The notes under the pieces were generated by a model that was not told the DNA's origin, made no database searches, and saw nothing but the letters and a program-made list of their open reading frames with translations. From positions 62,001-126,000 of the forward strand of contig NZ_JAKRNM010000006.1 of NCBI RefSeq assembly GCF_022346995.1: a DNA stretch of 64,000 nt. Reading direction: 5' to 3'. This document shows, piece after piece, positions 41,406-48,443 of the stretch (the stretch's first letter is position 1; each line of letters opens with the position of its first letter). This DNA comes from Paenibacillus sp. ACRRY. GTDB taxonomy: Bacteria > Bacillota > Bacilli > Paenibacillales > Paenibacillaceae. The position numbers and the translations under genes are program-made.

Positions 41406-41585
41406 ATGGCAGCAGATAAATTGAGATTCGACGGAACAAACCGAGCACATGCATTTGTGGTTACAGGCATGATCGAAATGATCGAGAACGATGGTTTGAC
41501 ACCGCATGAAGTTTTCGAGGTGTTGGAGGATATCAAACGACAAACGTGGAGTGCATTGACTGACATCCACAGAGGCGAAGGATAA
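41406..41585 (+). CDS. Hypothetical small phage protein (59 aa)
   Basis: Starts MAADKLRFDGTNRAHAFVV; helical. ATG 41406 after aaaggagag. Unknown function. Confidence 0.55.
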   Translation: MAADKLRFDGTNRAHAFVVTGMIEMIENDGLTPHEVFEVLEDIKRQTWSALTDIHRGEG

Positions 41586-41612
41586 AAGCTATTTTGAGGT
41601 CATAGGGCCTCT

Positions 41613-41632
41613 TTCCCAGGGAGGGATATACA
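41613..41632 (+). repeat. 20-bp leader repeat, copy 1
   Basis: ttcccagggagggatataca, containing the ribosome-binding site of the next gene. An identical copy lies at 41882-41901. Confidence 0.8.
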
Positions 41633-41880
41633 TGCAGGAACAAAATTTATCGCCTGAGCAGGTAAACAGCCTATATATCAAATTTCGAAAAGATACGGTG
41701 GTCCAATTACAGGTTCAACCAGGAGGAGGAACCTATTGTCGTGACGTGATCAAGAAGGGGAAGAAATTCCGCCACGTTTCGGCGGGAACACTCTTTTGTC
41801 TAGCTCGCATAGCTGGAATTGATGGCTATAAGGACATGTACTTTAACTTCCGTCCGGAAGATGTGCTCTTCACGAATTAG
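41632..41880 (+). CDS. Hypothetical phage protein
   Basis: 82 residues. Contains 'YIKFRKDTVVQLQVQPGGGTYCRDVIKKGKKFRHVSAGTLFCLARI'. No family recognised. Its RBS lies in the 20-bp leader repeat. Confidence 0.6.
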   Translation: MQEQNLSPEQVNSLYIKFRKDTVVQLQVQPGGGTYCRDVIKKGKKFRHVSAGTLFCLARIAGIDGYKDMYFNFRPEDVLFTN

Positions 41881-41881
41881 G

Positions 41882-41901
41882 TTCCCAGGGAGGGATATAC
41901 A
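41882..41901 (+). repeat. 20-bp leader repeat, copy 2
   Basis: Identical to 41613-41632; begins 2 nt after the preceding stop and supplies the RBS of the next gene. Confidence 0.8.
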
Positions 41902-41906
41902 GATAG

Positions 41907-42155
41907 ATGAAACTTATCTACCGAAGACCAAATAAGTGGGATCTTCATGGACACTATGACGGCAGGTATAAAAAATGTGTTATTTCAATCAGACGAAACC
42001 ACACAGGGATGTACTACTGTTTGATACAACGAAAAGCAGATGACAAAAGGTATAACTCACTTTGGAATAAGGCTGAGTTTGAAACGATTGAACAAGCGGC
42101 TGAATTTGGGAAAGAGTATGTCAACAATTTTATCGGGGAGGAAGAACAGTCATGA
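41907..42155 (+). CDS. Hypothetical phage protein
   Basis: 82 residues, basic N-terminus, aromatic-rich ('WDLHGHYDGRYKKCVISIRR', 'FETIEQAAEFGKEYVNNFI'). Overlaps the next gene (ATGA). Unknown function. Confidence 0.6.
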   Translation: MKLIYRRPNKWDLHGHYDGRYKKCVISIRRNHTGMYYCLIQRKADDKRYNSLWNKAEFETIEQAAEFGKEYVNNFIGEEEQS

Positions 42156-42604
42156 GTAAGATAGATGAAATCAAACAAGCGTTGGCGGCAGCTACACCAG
42201 AATGGTTCGACAACGGGAATGAGATCGTGTCAAAGCAAAATCCAAAGGTGGGCATCGGCGGATTCTTGAAAGAAGAGGATAACCACTTGGCGGCCAATGC
42301 TCCTGAATATATCGCTTATCTACTCAAGAAGCTTGAAGAGAAAGAAATATTTCTCACAGGTAGGCAGTACACCATAAATCGATTAAAAGAACAAAACGAG
42401 GAAATAGCAACAATGGGTATTCGGCAAGGTGAACAAATTACACGCTTGCTACAGTCGGAAAAAAAGCAGGCTAAGAAGCTTGAAGAGGCACGGTTCGCAC
42501 TTGAAGAAATAGCCGAACATGGTGGTGTTAATTTGCGCGGCGCAAGCTGTGCAGAAATCGCAAGAACCTATTTTGCTCAGGAAGGAGAGGGGAACCAAGA
42601 GTGA
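42152..42604 (+). CDS. Ead/Ea22-like phage protein
   Basis: 150 residues. 'IDEIKQALAAATPEWFD' then 'HLAANAPEYIAYLLKKLEEKE' is the start pattern of Ea22-like phage proteins, followed by a long coiled coil (about 65-115) and 'ALEEIAEHGG'. Accessory function unknown. Confidence 0.65.
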   Translation: MSKIDEIKQALAAATPEWFDNGNEIVSKQNPKVGIGGFLKEEDNHLAANAPEYIAYLLKKLEEKEIFLTGRQYTINRLKEQNEEIATMGIRQGEQITRLLQSEKKQAKKLEEARFALEEIAEHGGVNLRGASCAEIARTYFAQEGEGNQE

Positions 42605-42607
42605 CAG

Positions 42608-42805
42608 TTACTGCCGCTCAAGGTCCGCTTGGAAGTCATCAACAATGCCGCGTGCGGTGTCTGGTAACAAACGTTGGACATTGACGAGGTAATGATAAAA
42701 GTGTTCAGCGACTGTATCGTAGGTTCGCATTTCCGCTGCATGTGCTGGATCGGATTTTAAATATTCCATATGCGCTTCAGCCATAGCGCTGGTTTCCATT
42801 CTCAT
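42608..42805 (-). CDS. Hypothetical small phage protein, opposite strand
   Basis: 65 residues, starting MRMETSAMAEAHMEYLKSD, with aaaggtgtga 4 nt before the ATG on the minus strand. The only plausible coding in a 310-base gap of the rightward block. Unknown function. Confidence 0.5.
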   Translation of the reverse strand: MRMETSAMAEAHMEYLKSDPAHAAEMRTYDTVAEHFYHYLVNVQRLLPDTARGIVDDFQADLERQ

Positions 42806-42912
42806 GGGATCACACCTTTCGAAACTCTATCTTAAAACAAATGATACAACGATAATAGCGGTTATTTATGGGTTAGGGCCTTCGGGCCTCTCCCTACTAA
42901 GGAGGATATAGA

Positions 42913-43167
42913 GTGTGGGACTTCAAGTGGAGAAGGAAAAGGAAGACGCCAGAACCTTTGTGCTTTCACAAATGGCGCTTGTTAGATATGTGGGTCGTTG
43001 ATATCTACGAGTTTGCACAGAATGAACCAATGTATGAAATTGCCTGTACAGTGTGTGGCAAAAGAAGAACATTCGATAGATCTGGATATAGCACGTTCAA
43101 AGAAACTTTCAATGTTGAGGAAGAAAAGATCAGGGAGGATATAAAAGATGCCAATTATCAAACATGA
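42913..43167 (+). CDS. Hypothetical phage protein with zinc-ribbon-like Cys
   Basis: 84 residues from GTG 42913 after aaggaggatatag. Basic start 'FKWRRKRKTPEPLCFHKW', then 'ACTVCGKRRTF'. Unknown function. Confidence 0.6.
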   Translation: MWDFKWRRKRKTPEPLCFHKWRLLDMWVVDIYEFAQNEPMYEIACTVCGKRRTFDRSGYSTFKETFNVEEEKIREDIKDANYQT

Positions 43168-43468
43168 AGGTCAAACACAAATCGAGTTCGGAACAGGTGA
43201 TATCAATGTTTCGCCAGGATTGCTTCAACTGGACTATCCTTGCGGCGTAGTAGCGTTCCAACCAAAAGATTCGGGACCAATCGGAGAACGGCAGATGAAC
43301 GAAAAAGTGGTTGCGCCACCAGCGGAAACGCCAGTACGAATGACTTTTGACAAAGTGGAATCGATAGATGTGATAATCCGGGCGCTCCAAGAAGCCAAAC
43401 GAATGATGCTAGAAGAAACGTGGGAAAGTTTGTTGGCTCCCAAGGAAGGAGCGGATAAGCATGAGTAA
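43148..43468 (+). CDS. Hypothetical phage protein
   Basis: 106 residues. 'YPCGVVAFQPKDSGPIGER' then a helical tail. ATG after gggaggatataaaag; overlaps both neighbours by a few bases. Unknown function. Confidence 0.6.
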   Translation: MPIIKHEGQTQIEFGTGDINVSPGLLQLDYPCGVVAFQPKDSGPIGERQMNEKVVAPPAETPVRMTFDKVESIDVIIRALQEAKRMMLEETWESLLAPKEGADKHE

Positions 43469-43760
43469 AAAAGTATTGTTCGATGCATCGAAAGATGTAA
43501 TCTGCGCTACTGCCGAACACATGAACAAAGAGGATCGGTTAACGGTAATCGCTCCATTAGCTGGCAATGCCAGTGTACACGCACCATCAAGGAGTGGAAA
43601 GCACAAGGGATACCATCGTATCAAGTGTGAAATATGGATTCCAGAGGACGCTATAAAGGGCGAGGACGCGTTAACAGACTTCGGGGCATTCATGGTAGTC
43701 AGTTTACCTAAAAACCGCGTACAACCGCATTTGGGTGGGGAAGGAGCGGATACAGAATGA
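43461..43760 (+). CDS. Hypothetical phage protein
   Basis: 99 residues. 'VLFDASKDVICATAEHM', 'KCEIWIPEDAI'. ATG 43461 after aaggaagga, overlapping the previous stop. Unknown function. Confidence 0.6.
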   Translation: MSKKVLFDASKDVICATAEHMNKEDRLTVIAPLAGNASVHAPSRSGKHKGYHRIKCEIWIPEDAIKGEDALTDFGAFMVVSLPKNRVQPHLGGEGADTE

Positions 43761-44140
43761 TAGAGATACGATATAGAGCGTGGGATTCGGTTCAGGGCGT
43801 CATGTTGCCAGTAGAGTGCATCAACTTCAGAGAAGGTACAGTAACGCTTAACGAAGGCGACAACTCAGTTACAGATACATTAGAAATGTTTCAGCTCATG
43901 CAGTACATCGGACTAAAGGACAAGAATGGAAAAGAGATATATGAGGATGACATCATCCAAATCAAAGACCACCCGTTCGAGGGAGCAATAAAGATCGACA
44001 ACAATTATCGAGTAAGTTTCAACGAACGAATGGAACTATGCGCCGGGTCGTGGTTGTTGCATCGGGTTCTGTATTGCTCAGAAGTGATCGGGACCATTTG
44101 GGAACACCCACACTTACTAGAGGGTAGGGATGAAGCATGA
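43757..44140 (+). CDS. YopX family protein
   Basis: 127 residues. 'IRYRAWDSVQGVML', 'LMQYIGLKDKNGKEIYEDDIIQI' and 'EVIGTIWEHPHLL' are the YopX hallmarks (B. subtilis SPbeta yopX). Function unknown. Overlaps both neighbours (ATGA). Confidence 0.92.
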   Translation: MIEIRYRAWDSVQGVMLPVECINFREGTVTLNEGDNSVTDTLEMFQLMQYIGLKDKNGKEIYEDDIIQIKDHPFEGAIKIDNNYRVSFNERMELCAGSWLLHRVLYCSEVIGTIWEHPHLLEGRDEA

Positions 44141-44529
44141 GAATGACTAATGATAAACATTTCAACTACGTATACAAGCTTGGTAAAGGCGTGTCACGCC
44201 GAACTAAAAAGTACATCAGAAATTACTGGGAAAAGGATTACGAACTATATAAACAAACAGAAGAATATTTAATGGATCAATTACCAAACTGCAAATGGTG
44301 TAACGGCGTTGGGATCGAACGAGTAGGAATCTGGGACACAGGATACGCTTGCCCGGACTGCAGAGGTACAGGTAAGGATGGGTGGCAATACGACAAGCAA
44401 GGGAAGATGGTCATGATGAAAGAGTTTATCAAACCAAGCAATAACGCAATCAGATTGAAGCGAAAAGGCGTGCTGAAAAAGGGAGAGGGTAGGGAGTCTA
44501 TACCCAAGGAGGATACAAAGGATGTATAA
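44137..44529 (+). CDS. Phage protein with DnaJ-like zinc-finger repeats
   Basis: 130 residues. Two CxxCxGxG-type repeats, 'CKWCNGVG' and 'CPDCRGTG', as in the DnaJ zinc finger, between basic flanks. May bind zinc and protein or nucleic acid. Overlaps the next gene. Confidence 0.65.
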   Translation: MRMTNDKHFNYVYKLGKGVSRRTKKYIRNYWEKDYELYKQTEEYLMDQLPNCKWCNGVGIERVGIWDTGYACPDCRGTGKDGWQYDKQGKMVMMKEFIKPSNNAIRLKRKGVLKKGEGRESIPKEDTKDV

Positions 44530-44716
44530 CATGGATAAAAACGAATTCATTTCGGAATTAGAAAAGAAAGTTGACACACTCAATGAACTATTCAAAGGAG
44601 CAGTAAAAAGACGCGAAATGGATACAGCTAGAAGATTAGAAGGAAAAATTGAAGGATTAAAGCTGGCAATTGGTTTTGCTAAAACGTGGCTGAGAGAGGA
44701 CGGACAGGATGCGTAA
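44522..44716 (+). CDS. Hypothetical small phage protein
   Basis: 64 residues, one long helical coil ('ISELEKKVDTLNELFKGAVKRREMDTARRLEGKIEGLK'). ATG 44522 lies 7 nt after aaggagg. Unknown function. Confidence 0.6.
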   Translation: MYNMDKNEFISELEKKVDTLNELFKGAVKRREMDTARRLEGKIEGLKLAIGFAKTWLREDGQDA

Positions 44717-45500
44717 CTATCTAGAACTACTACAAGACATATTAGATAACGGTAAAGCCAAGGGAGATCGAACCGGCACAGGAACGCTATCAGTGTTCGG
44801 CCGACAGCTGAGATGGGACTTGTCCGAGGGTTTCCCTCTTATAACAACGAAGCGTATACATCTCAAATCAGTAATACATGAGTTGTTGTGGTTTATCTCT
44901 GGCAGTACAAACACTCAGTATTTAAAAGATAACGGAGTCACAATTTGGGATGAATGGTCCGATGAAAACGGCGATCTTGGTCCGGTGTACGGTTTTCAGT
45001 GGAGGTACTGGCCCACTCATTGGGGCAGTGTAGATCAGTTGCAAGACATCATTTCAAACATCAGAAATAATCCTGACAGCAGAAGGCATCTTGTTATTGC
45101 TTGGAACCCTAGTGATCTTGCAAGAATGGCATTGCCTCCTTGTCATTATGCATTTCAGTTCTATGTTAATGGCGGGAAGTTATCTTGCATGCTAAATATG
45201 AGATCGGTGGATTCGTTCCTTGGGCTTGGGTTCAATATCGCCAGCTATGCATTACTGACACATATGATTGCTCAACAATGCGATTTAGAGGTAGGAGAAT
45301 TCATTTGGTCCGGTGGAGATGTGCACATTTATAACGATCATATTGATCAGGTCAGAGAACAACTTACACGTGAACCATACCCACTGCCTCAACTACACAT
45401 TAAACGTAAGCCTGAGAGCATCGACGATTATGTATACGAGGACTTTGAGTTTATCGGGTACAAACATCACCCAGCTATCAAAGCGCCTGTATCGGTGTAA
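44709..45500 (+). CDS. thyA: Thymidylate synthase
   Basis: 263 residues. 'DRTGTGTLSVFGRQLRWDL', 'FPLITTKRIHLKSVIHELLWFI' and the catalytic 'LPPCHYAFQFYV' with Cys near 147, then 'SVDSFLGLGFNIASYALL'. Makes dTMP from dUMP and methylene-THF. With dUTPase it supports phage DNA synthesis. No dihydrofolate reductase gene nearby. Confidence 0.96.
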   Translation: MRNYLELLQDILDNGKAKGDRTGTGTLSVFGRQLRWDLSEGFPLITTKRIHLKSVIHELLWFISGSTNTQYLKDNGVTIWDEWSDENGDLGPVYGFQWRYWPTHWGSVDQLQDIISNIRNNPDSRRHLVIAWNPSDLARMALPPCHYAFQFYVNGGKLSCMLNMRSVDSFLGLGFNIASYALLTHMIAQQCDLEVGEFIWSGGDVHIYNDHIDQVREQLTREPYPLPQLHIKRKPESIDDYVYEDFEFIGYKHHPAIKAPVSV

Positions 45501-45511
45501 GAGGTGAGTGT

Positions 45512-45715
45512 ATGGACAAAGAAAAAGTCACAGCAAAGACAAAGTGGGTATGGACGGATCTAGCAGAGCAAAAGAACCCAAACCATTCACGCTCAGGAGA
45601 TCCTATTTGGCACCATTTTCAGAAGGATGCACCAAAGGAATGGTTAGATCAAGGACTCATTATAGATGCATCAGATGTAGTAAAAGAAGGACAAATGTCC
45701 ATATTCGATTATTAG
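45512..45715 (+). CDS. Hypothetical phage protein
   Basis: 67 residues. 'KTKWVWTDLAEQKNPNHSRSGDPIWHHF' and C-terminal 'KEGQMSIFDY'; the last motif resembles a short docking peptide (QMSIF-like beta-clamp binding), which is speculative. ATG 45512 after gaggtgagtgt. Confidence 0.6.
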   Translation: MDKEKVTAKTKWVWTDLAEQKNPNHSRSGDPIWHHFQKDAPKEWLDQGLIIDASDVVKEGQMSIFDY

Positions 45716-45732
45716 AAGAGGAGAGGAACGGT

Positions 45733-46266
45733 ATGATTATGGCTCAGCTTAGTCCAGAATTAAGCGTAGTTGATTTGGGAGAGGCCACAGTACTCAATTA
45801 TCAAATGTCACGTAAAATAGCGGACAAAGCATATGACCGAGCTAAAACAGCAGAGAATGAAGCAGACAAAAAAGTAATCTCGGGTATGGTATCGGATTGT
45901 GAATATGTGATTGAGTGGTTAAGTACAGGAAGGCGTCCAGGGAATAAGCGTGGTATAGAGCGTAGGGCCGCGTATCAGCGCGAGAAACTGATGGATCCAT
46001 TAAAGATGCAGGCATACGTTCAAAGAGGCAATGCAGGCAGTCCTAGCAACCTTAGCGATTGGGAGAGATTCCAGATAGAAGACGCACTAACAGGTTTGAG
46101 TGATCGGGAACGGGAATGCTATGTAATGTCTCATGGTGAATGTTTCTCATTCAATGAAATAGCACAAATGCTGTGTATCAGTAAAGGCAGCGTCGAGGAA
46201 TACATTAACAGAGCTCAGACAAAGGTAACCGCTAACCTAAAAAACAGCCTATTCCTACGGGAATAG
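45733..46266 (+). CDS. Sigma-factor-like HTH regulator (late gene activator)
   Basis: 177 residues. N-terminal helices, then a sigma region 4-type HTH ('ALTGLSDRERECYVMSHGECFSFNEIAQMLCISKGSVEEYINRAQTKV', about 122-170). Such proteins (Xpf/ArpU/RinA kinds) switch on late phage genes. Last gene of the early operon. ATG 45733 after gaggagaggaa; the longer upstream frame runs over the previous gene and is not real. Its stop lies inside a terminator stem. Confidence 0.8.
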   Translation: MIMAQLSPELSVVDLGEATVLNYQMSRKIADKAYDRAKTAENEADKKVISGMVSDCEYVIEWLSTGRRPGNKRGIERRAAYQREKLMDPLKMQAYVQRGNAGSPSNLSDWERFQIEDALTGLSDRERECYVMSHGECFSFNEIAQMLCISKGSVEEYINRAQTKVTANLKNSLFLRE

Positions 46267-46273
46267 GTTTTTT
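46248..46273 (+). terminator. Terminator of the early operon
   Basis: CCTATTCC (46248-46255) and GGAATAGG (46260-46267), 4-nt loop, then tttttt. Overlaps the end of the late-regulator gene. Confidence 0.9.
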
Positions 46274-46274
46274 G

Positions 46275-46303
46275 TTTATATTATCAGAGAAATAAGGTAT
46301 TAT
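46275..46303 (+). promoter_or_regulatory. Promoter of the deaminase cassette
   Basis: TTTATA (46275-46280), 17-nt spacer, TATTAT (46298-46303); starts right after the early terminator, so the cassette appears to be an independent transcription unit. Confidence 0.5.
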
Positions 46304-46332
46304 TATCCAAAGTGCAAAAGGAGGGAAGTTTT

Positions 46333-46959
46333 TTGTTAGAAATAAAAAAATTCTCCAGTGACGATATTGGTGTTTATTTGAAGAACTTGTCTGATACAAG
46401 AATTGAGATGGTAGGGAAACTCAGGGATTGGCAATTGATTAATGAAGAAATCGTATCCCTAATGCATACAAAGAATAGCTGTGTAGCAAGATATGGGACA
46501 AGGGATAGTATGCAAGAAAATAATTTCAGGTTTAAATTACTCCAAGGTATAGAAATTGAAAATAATGTTAAATATAAGTACTTGTACGCTCATAGTAGAA
46601 TAAACGAATTAGATCACCCTCTACTCCAGTATTTACACTTTGTCACACTATTAGATCAACCAGTGTTTCACACACTCGTTCTCAATAATAAAGGAGAGAA
46701 GGATACTGTCTGGGACAGAAAATACGATACTGAAGCAAAGATATTAGAACATATATACAAAGAAACATATCAATCTGCATCTGGTGAAATACATATAGAT
46801 ATGTTCACGAAATATCACCCTTGCGATAGTTGTATTGGAGTTATGGATCAATTTTTCAGCAAAATGAAAGAAAATAATGTAAATGTTATAATTAACGTGT
46901 ATTATGAACTTAAATCCTCCAAACAAAGTCGATTGAAAAGGGGGCAAATTGTACTATGA
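46333..46959 (+). CDS. Toxin-type nucleic acid/nucleotide deaminase (BURPS668_1122-like)
   Basis: 208 residues from TTG 46333, 6 nt after aaggaggga. The C-terminal half has the cytidine-deaminase-fold zinc motifs in the form seen in bacterial toxin deaminases (PF14424 type): 'DTEAKILEHIY' (Asp132, Glu134) and 'HPCDSCIGVMDQFFSKMK' (Cys164, Cys167). The N-terminal 110 residues are a domain that I do not recognise, without signal peptide or toxin-delivery repeats. So it is a cytoplasmic, phage-borne version of a family usually found in secreted toxins. Overlaps the next gene by ATGA. AT-rich compared with the phage genes around it. Substrate (base in DNA, RNA or free nucleotide) unknown. Confidence 0.72.
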   Translation: MLEIKKFSSDDIGVYLKNLSDTRIEMVGKLRDWQLINEEIVSLMHTKNSCVARYGTRDSMQENNFRFKLLQGIEIENNVKYKYLYAHSRINELDHPLLQYLHFVTLLDQPVFHTLVLNNKGEKDTVWDRKYDTEAKILEHIYKETYQSASGEIHIDMFTKYHPCDSCIGVMDQFFSKMKENNVNVIINVYYELKSSKQSRLKRGQIVL

Positions 46960-47318
46960 AATTGAATTTGAATGGACTTGAACGTGCAGTTCAAACATTG
47001 TTTTTTGAATATAAGGATCAGGCGAGTCTAGGGTTGGTTGTAGATAAAATAATTGATGATTATGATGAATTAATAACGCTTAGTAGAGCATGCGAATTAG
47101 TGATATATCGTACTTTAAGTGAATTGGTAACAAAACGTACAGGTTTTGTAAGCCAAAGATCTGAGATCGAAGAATTACTTGAACTTCTAGGTGATATTAA
47201 CGAGGCGATAATAACAATAAGAAATGAGCTTGACTATGATGATAACATTGCACTGCAAAGTGGAGAGGTTAACATAGGGTCAAATTTTGAAGGAATTACC
47301 AAACAATTTGCTTACTAA
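46956..47318 (+). CDS. Partner of the deaminase, hypothetical (possible antitoxin/immunity or regulatory protein)
   Basis: 120 residues, acidic and helical ('LVVDKIIDDYDELITLSRACELVIYRTLSELV', 'SEIEELLELLGDINEAIITIRNELDYDD'). No family recognised. Its ATG overlaps the deaminase stop, and a strong terminator follows, so the two genes form one unit. Acidic helical partners are common among immunity proteins and antitoxins, but that role is inference. Confidence 0.65.
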   Translation: MKLNLNGLERAVQTLFFEYKDQASLGLVVDKIIDDYDELITLSRACELVIYRTLSELVTKRTGFVSQRSEIEELLELLGDINEAIITIRNELDYDDNIALQSGEVNIGSNFEGITKQFAY

Positions 47319-47329
47319 ATTATCTATGC

Positions 47330-47359
47330 GAACCCTCAGGTACACTGAGGGTTCTTTTT
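47330..47359 (+). terminator. Terminator of the deaminase cassette
   Basis: GAACCCTCAG (47330-47339) pairs with CTGAGGGTTC (47345-47354), 5-nt loop, then ttttt. Confidence 0.92.
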
Positions 47360-47374
47360 GTCTTACGAATGCCA

Positions 47375-47414
47375 CCTATAGGTATAGACGATGAATAAAT
47401 GCATGCCTATAGGT
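47375..47414. repeat. Pair of CCTATAGGT sites
   Basis: Two copies (47375-47383 and 47406-47414) of a site with a palindromic core CCTATAGG, 31 bp apart start to start, about three helical turns. They lie between the cassette terminator and the convergent membrane protein gene. Operator or recombination role unknown. Confidence 0.5.
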
Positions 47415-47457
47415 TTCCTCTATTATAGTTTATGTTCGTAGCCGCTAAAAAATAGAA

Positions 47458-47874
47458 TTAGTACATTAACTTTCGCATGTTCCTCAGTAATAGATGGGAG
47501 TATACAATCACAATAAATACGCTCCAACTAATTAGGAATCTGCCCCAAAAAGGATTATAATTTTGGTCCATTGCGAAAGTAACAACCACGAGCACGACAT
47601 TTGCTAAAACAAAAAAAACTGTTATGTAAATAAAGCTCATAAAACTATTTTTAATATCATGGTCTTGTCTAGTGTTGTTGGAAGCAAAAGAAGAAATTGC
47701 CGCTAACAAGGCTGAATACCCTATTGAAATAGTAATATTAACATCAATTAATTTAGCTAGATATTCACTAATATTATTGATGTCTTTCGTTCCAAAGACG
47801 AGAAAAAGAGCACTCGTAATAATTGCGGTAGTGTAAACGAGAATAGTAGATGCGGATAAAAACTTTTTTGACAT
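47458..47874 (-). CDS. Four-helix membrane protein, opposite strand (prophage moron)
   Basis: 138 residues with four hydrophobic segments (about 8-26, 44-64, 80-102, 112-130). Charged loops carry 'NNTRQDHDIKN' and 'DQNYNPFWGR'. No enzymatic motif. ATG (complement 47872-47874) has AAGAGG 6 nt upstream and its own promoter. Expression opposite to the late operon suggests a lysogenic role such as superinfection exclusion; this is inference. Confidence 0.65.
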   Translation of the reverse strand: MSKKFLSASTILVYTTAIITSALFLVFGTKDINNISEYLAKLIDVNITISIGYSALLAAISSFASNNTRQDHDIKNSFMSFIYITVFFVLANVVLVVVTFAMDQNYNPFWGRFLISWSVFIVIVYSHLLLRNMRKLMY

Positions 47875-47901
47875 ATTTAACCTCTTATTGTTTTTTACTT
47901 T

Positions 47902-47930
47902 AATATACTACGAAATAAGTTGAGTGTTAA
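47902..47930 (-). promoter_or_regulatory. Promoter of the opposite-strand membrane protein
   Basis: Minus-strand TTAACA (complement 47925-47930), 17-nt spacer, TATATT (complement 47902-47907), 28 nt before the ATG. Confidence 0.65.
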
Positions 47931-47942
47931 TTTATTTTTCTC

Positions 47943-48015
47943 ATTCCCTTAACTCAGAGGTAAGAGTAGGCGTCTTATATGCGCTCGGTCGTTGGTTCGA
48001 ATCCAACAGGGAATA
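47943..48015 (+). tRNA. tRNA-Ile with UAU anticodon (phage-encoded)
   Basis: 73 nt with full cloverleaf pairing. Acceptor ATTCCCT/AGGGAAT with A73; T8-A9; D stem ACTC/GAGT with GG in the loop; anticodon stem GGCGT/GCGCT (two G-U pairs); loop CTTATAT giving anticodon TAT; variable loop CGGTC; T stem GTTGG/CCAAC with TTCGAAT. No CCA encoded. It reads AUA, normally served in bacteria by lysidine-modified tRNA-Ile(CAU). Precedes the structural genes, likely in the late transcript. Confidence 0.85.
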
Positions 48016-48044
48016 TTACCCTAAAATTGAAAGGTGGCAGTAAT

Positions 48045-48443
48045 ATGTTCCAATGGTTAAATACAGCCAGAAACAGATTAATTACTGTCTCAGATAAGAA
48101 CAGACTTCCAGTTGCAACAACAATGCCTGAAGACATCGTGCTAGTAGACAAGAAATCAACAGCAGGTTCGGCAGAATATGCCGCTGAGACAAGCAAGACA
48201 TTAACGCTTGAGTTTTCCGGGTCAACAGATGCTGTAACAGCTACTTTCACGTTTCAACGGAAAGGACCAAGTGGCAAGGCGGTAACAGTAGAGGGAATCA
48301 GGCAAACAGCTCCAATGGACATCGTGACATCGGCTAAGATCGGTGAGACGGTGTCTTTTAATATTCAGGCTGGATTTACTTTAGTTATAAACCACACAGC
48401 TCCTAACACAGGAACATTGTCCGTTAAAGGGACGGTGGAATAA
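48045..48443 (+). CDS. Hypothetical, probable virion-associated beta-rich protein
   Basis: 132 residues. Thr/Ser/Val-rich strands ('TLTLEFSGSTDAVTATFTFQRKG', 'GETVSFNIQAGFTLVINHTAPNTGTLSVKGTVE'), no signal peptide. ATG 48045 after aaaggtgg; the longer in-frame start lies inside the tRNA. The next gene begins at the base after its stop, so the two are tightly coupled. Confidence 0.6.
   Translation: MFQWLNTARNRLITVSDKNRLPVATTMPEDIVLVDKKSTAGSAEYAAETSKTLTLEFSGSTDAVTATFTFQRKGPSGKAVTVEGIRQTAPMDIVTSAKIGETVSFNIQAGFTLVINHTAPNTGTLSVKGTVE

Noticed and set aside
44709..45500. Thymidylate synthase as a host gene marking the prophage end
   Set aside because: Overlaps phage genes on the left and is followed by phage genes in the same operon; phage-borne ThyA is common.
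45508..45732. 75-codon N-terminal extension of the late regulator
   Set aside because: Runs through the preceding gene in another frame without an RBS; ATG 45733 has a strong site.
47979..48044. Upstream in-frame start for the gene at 48045
   Set aside because: It lies inside the tRNA; ATG 48045 has aaaggtgg at good distance.
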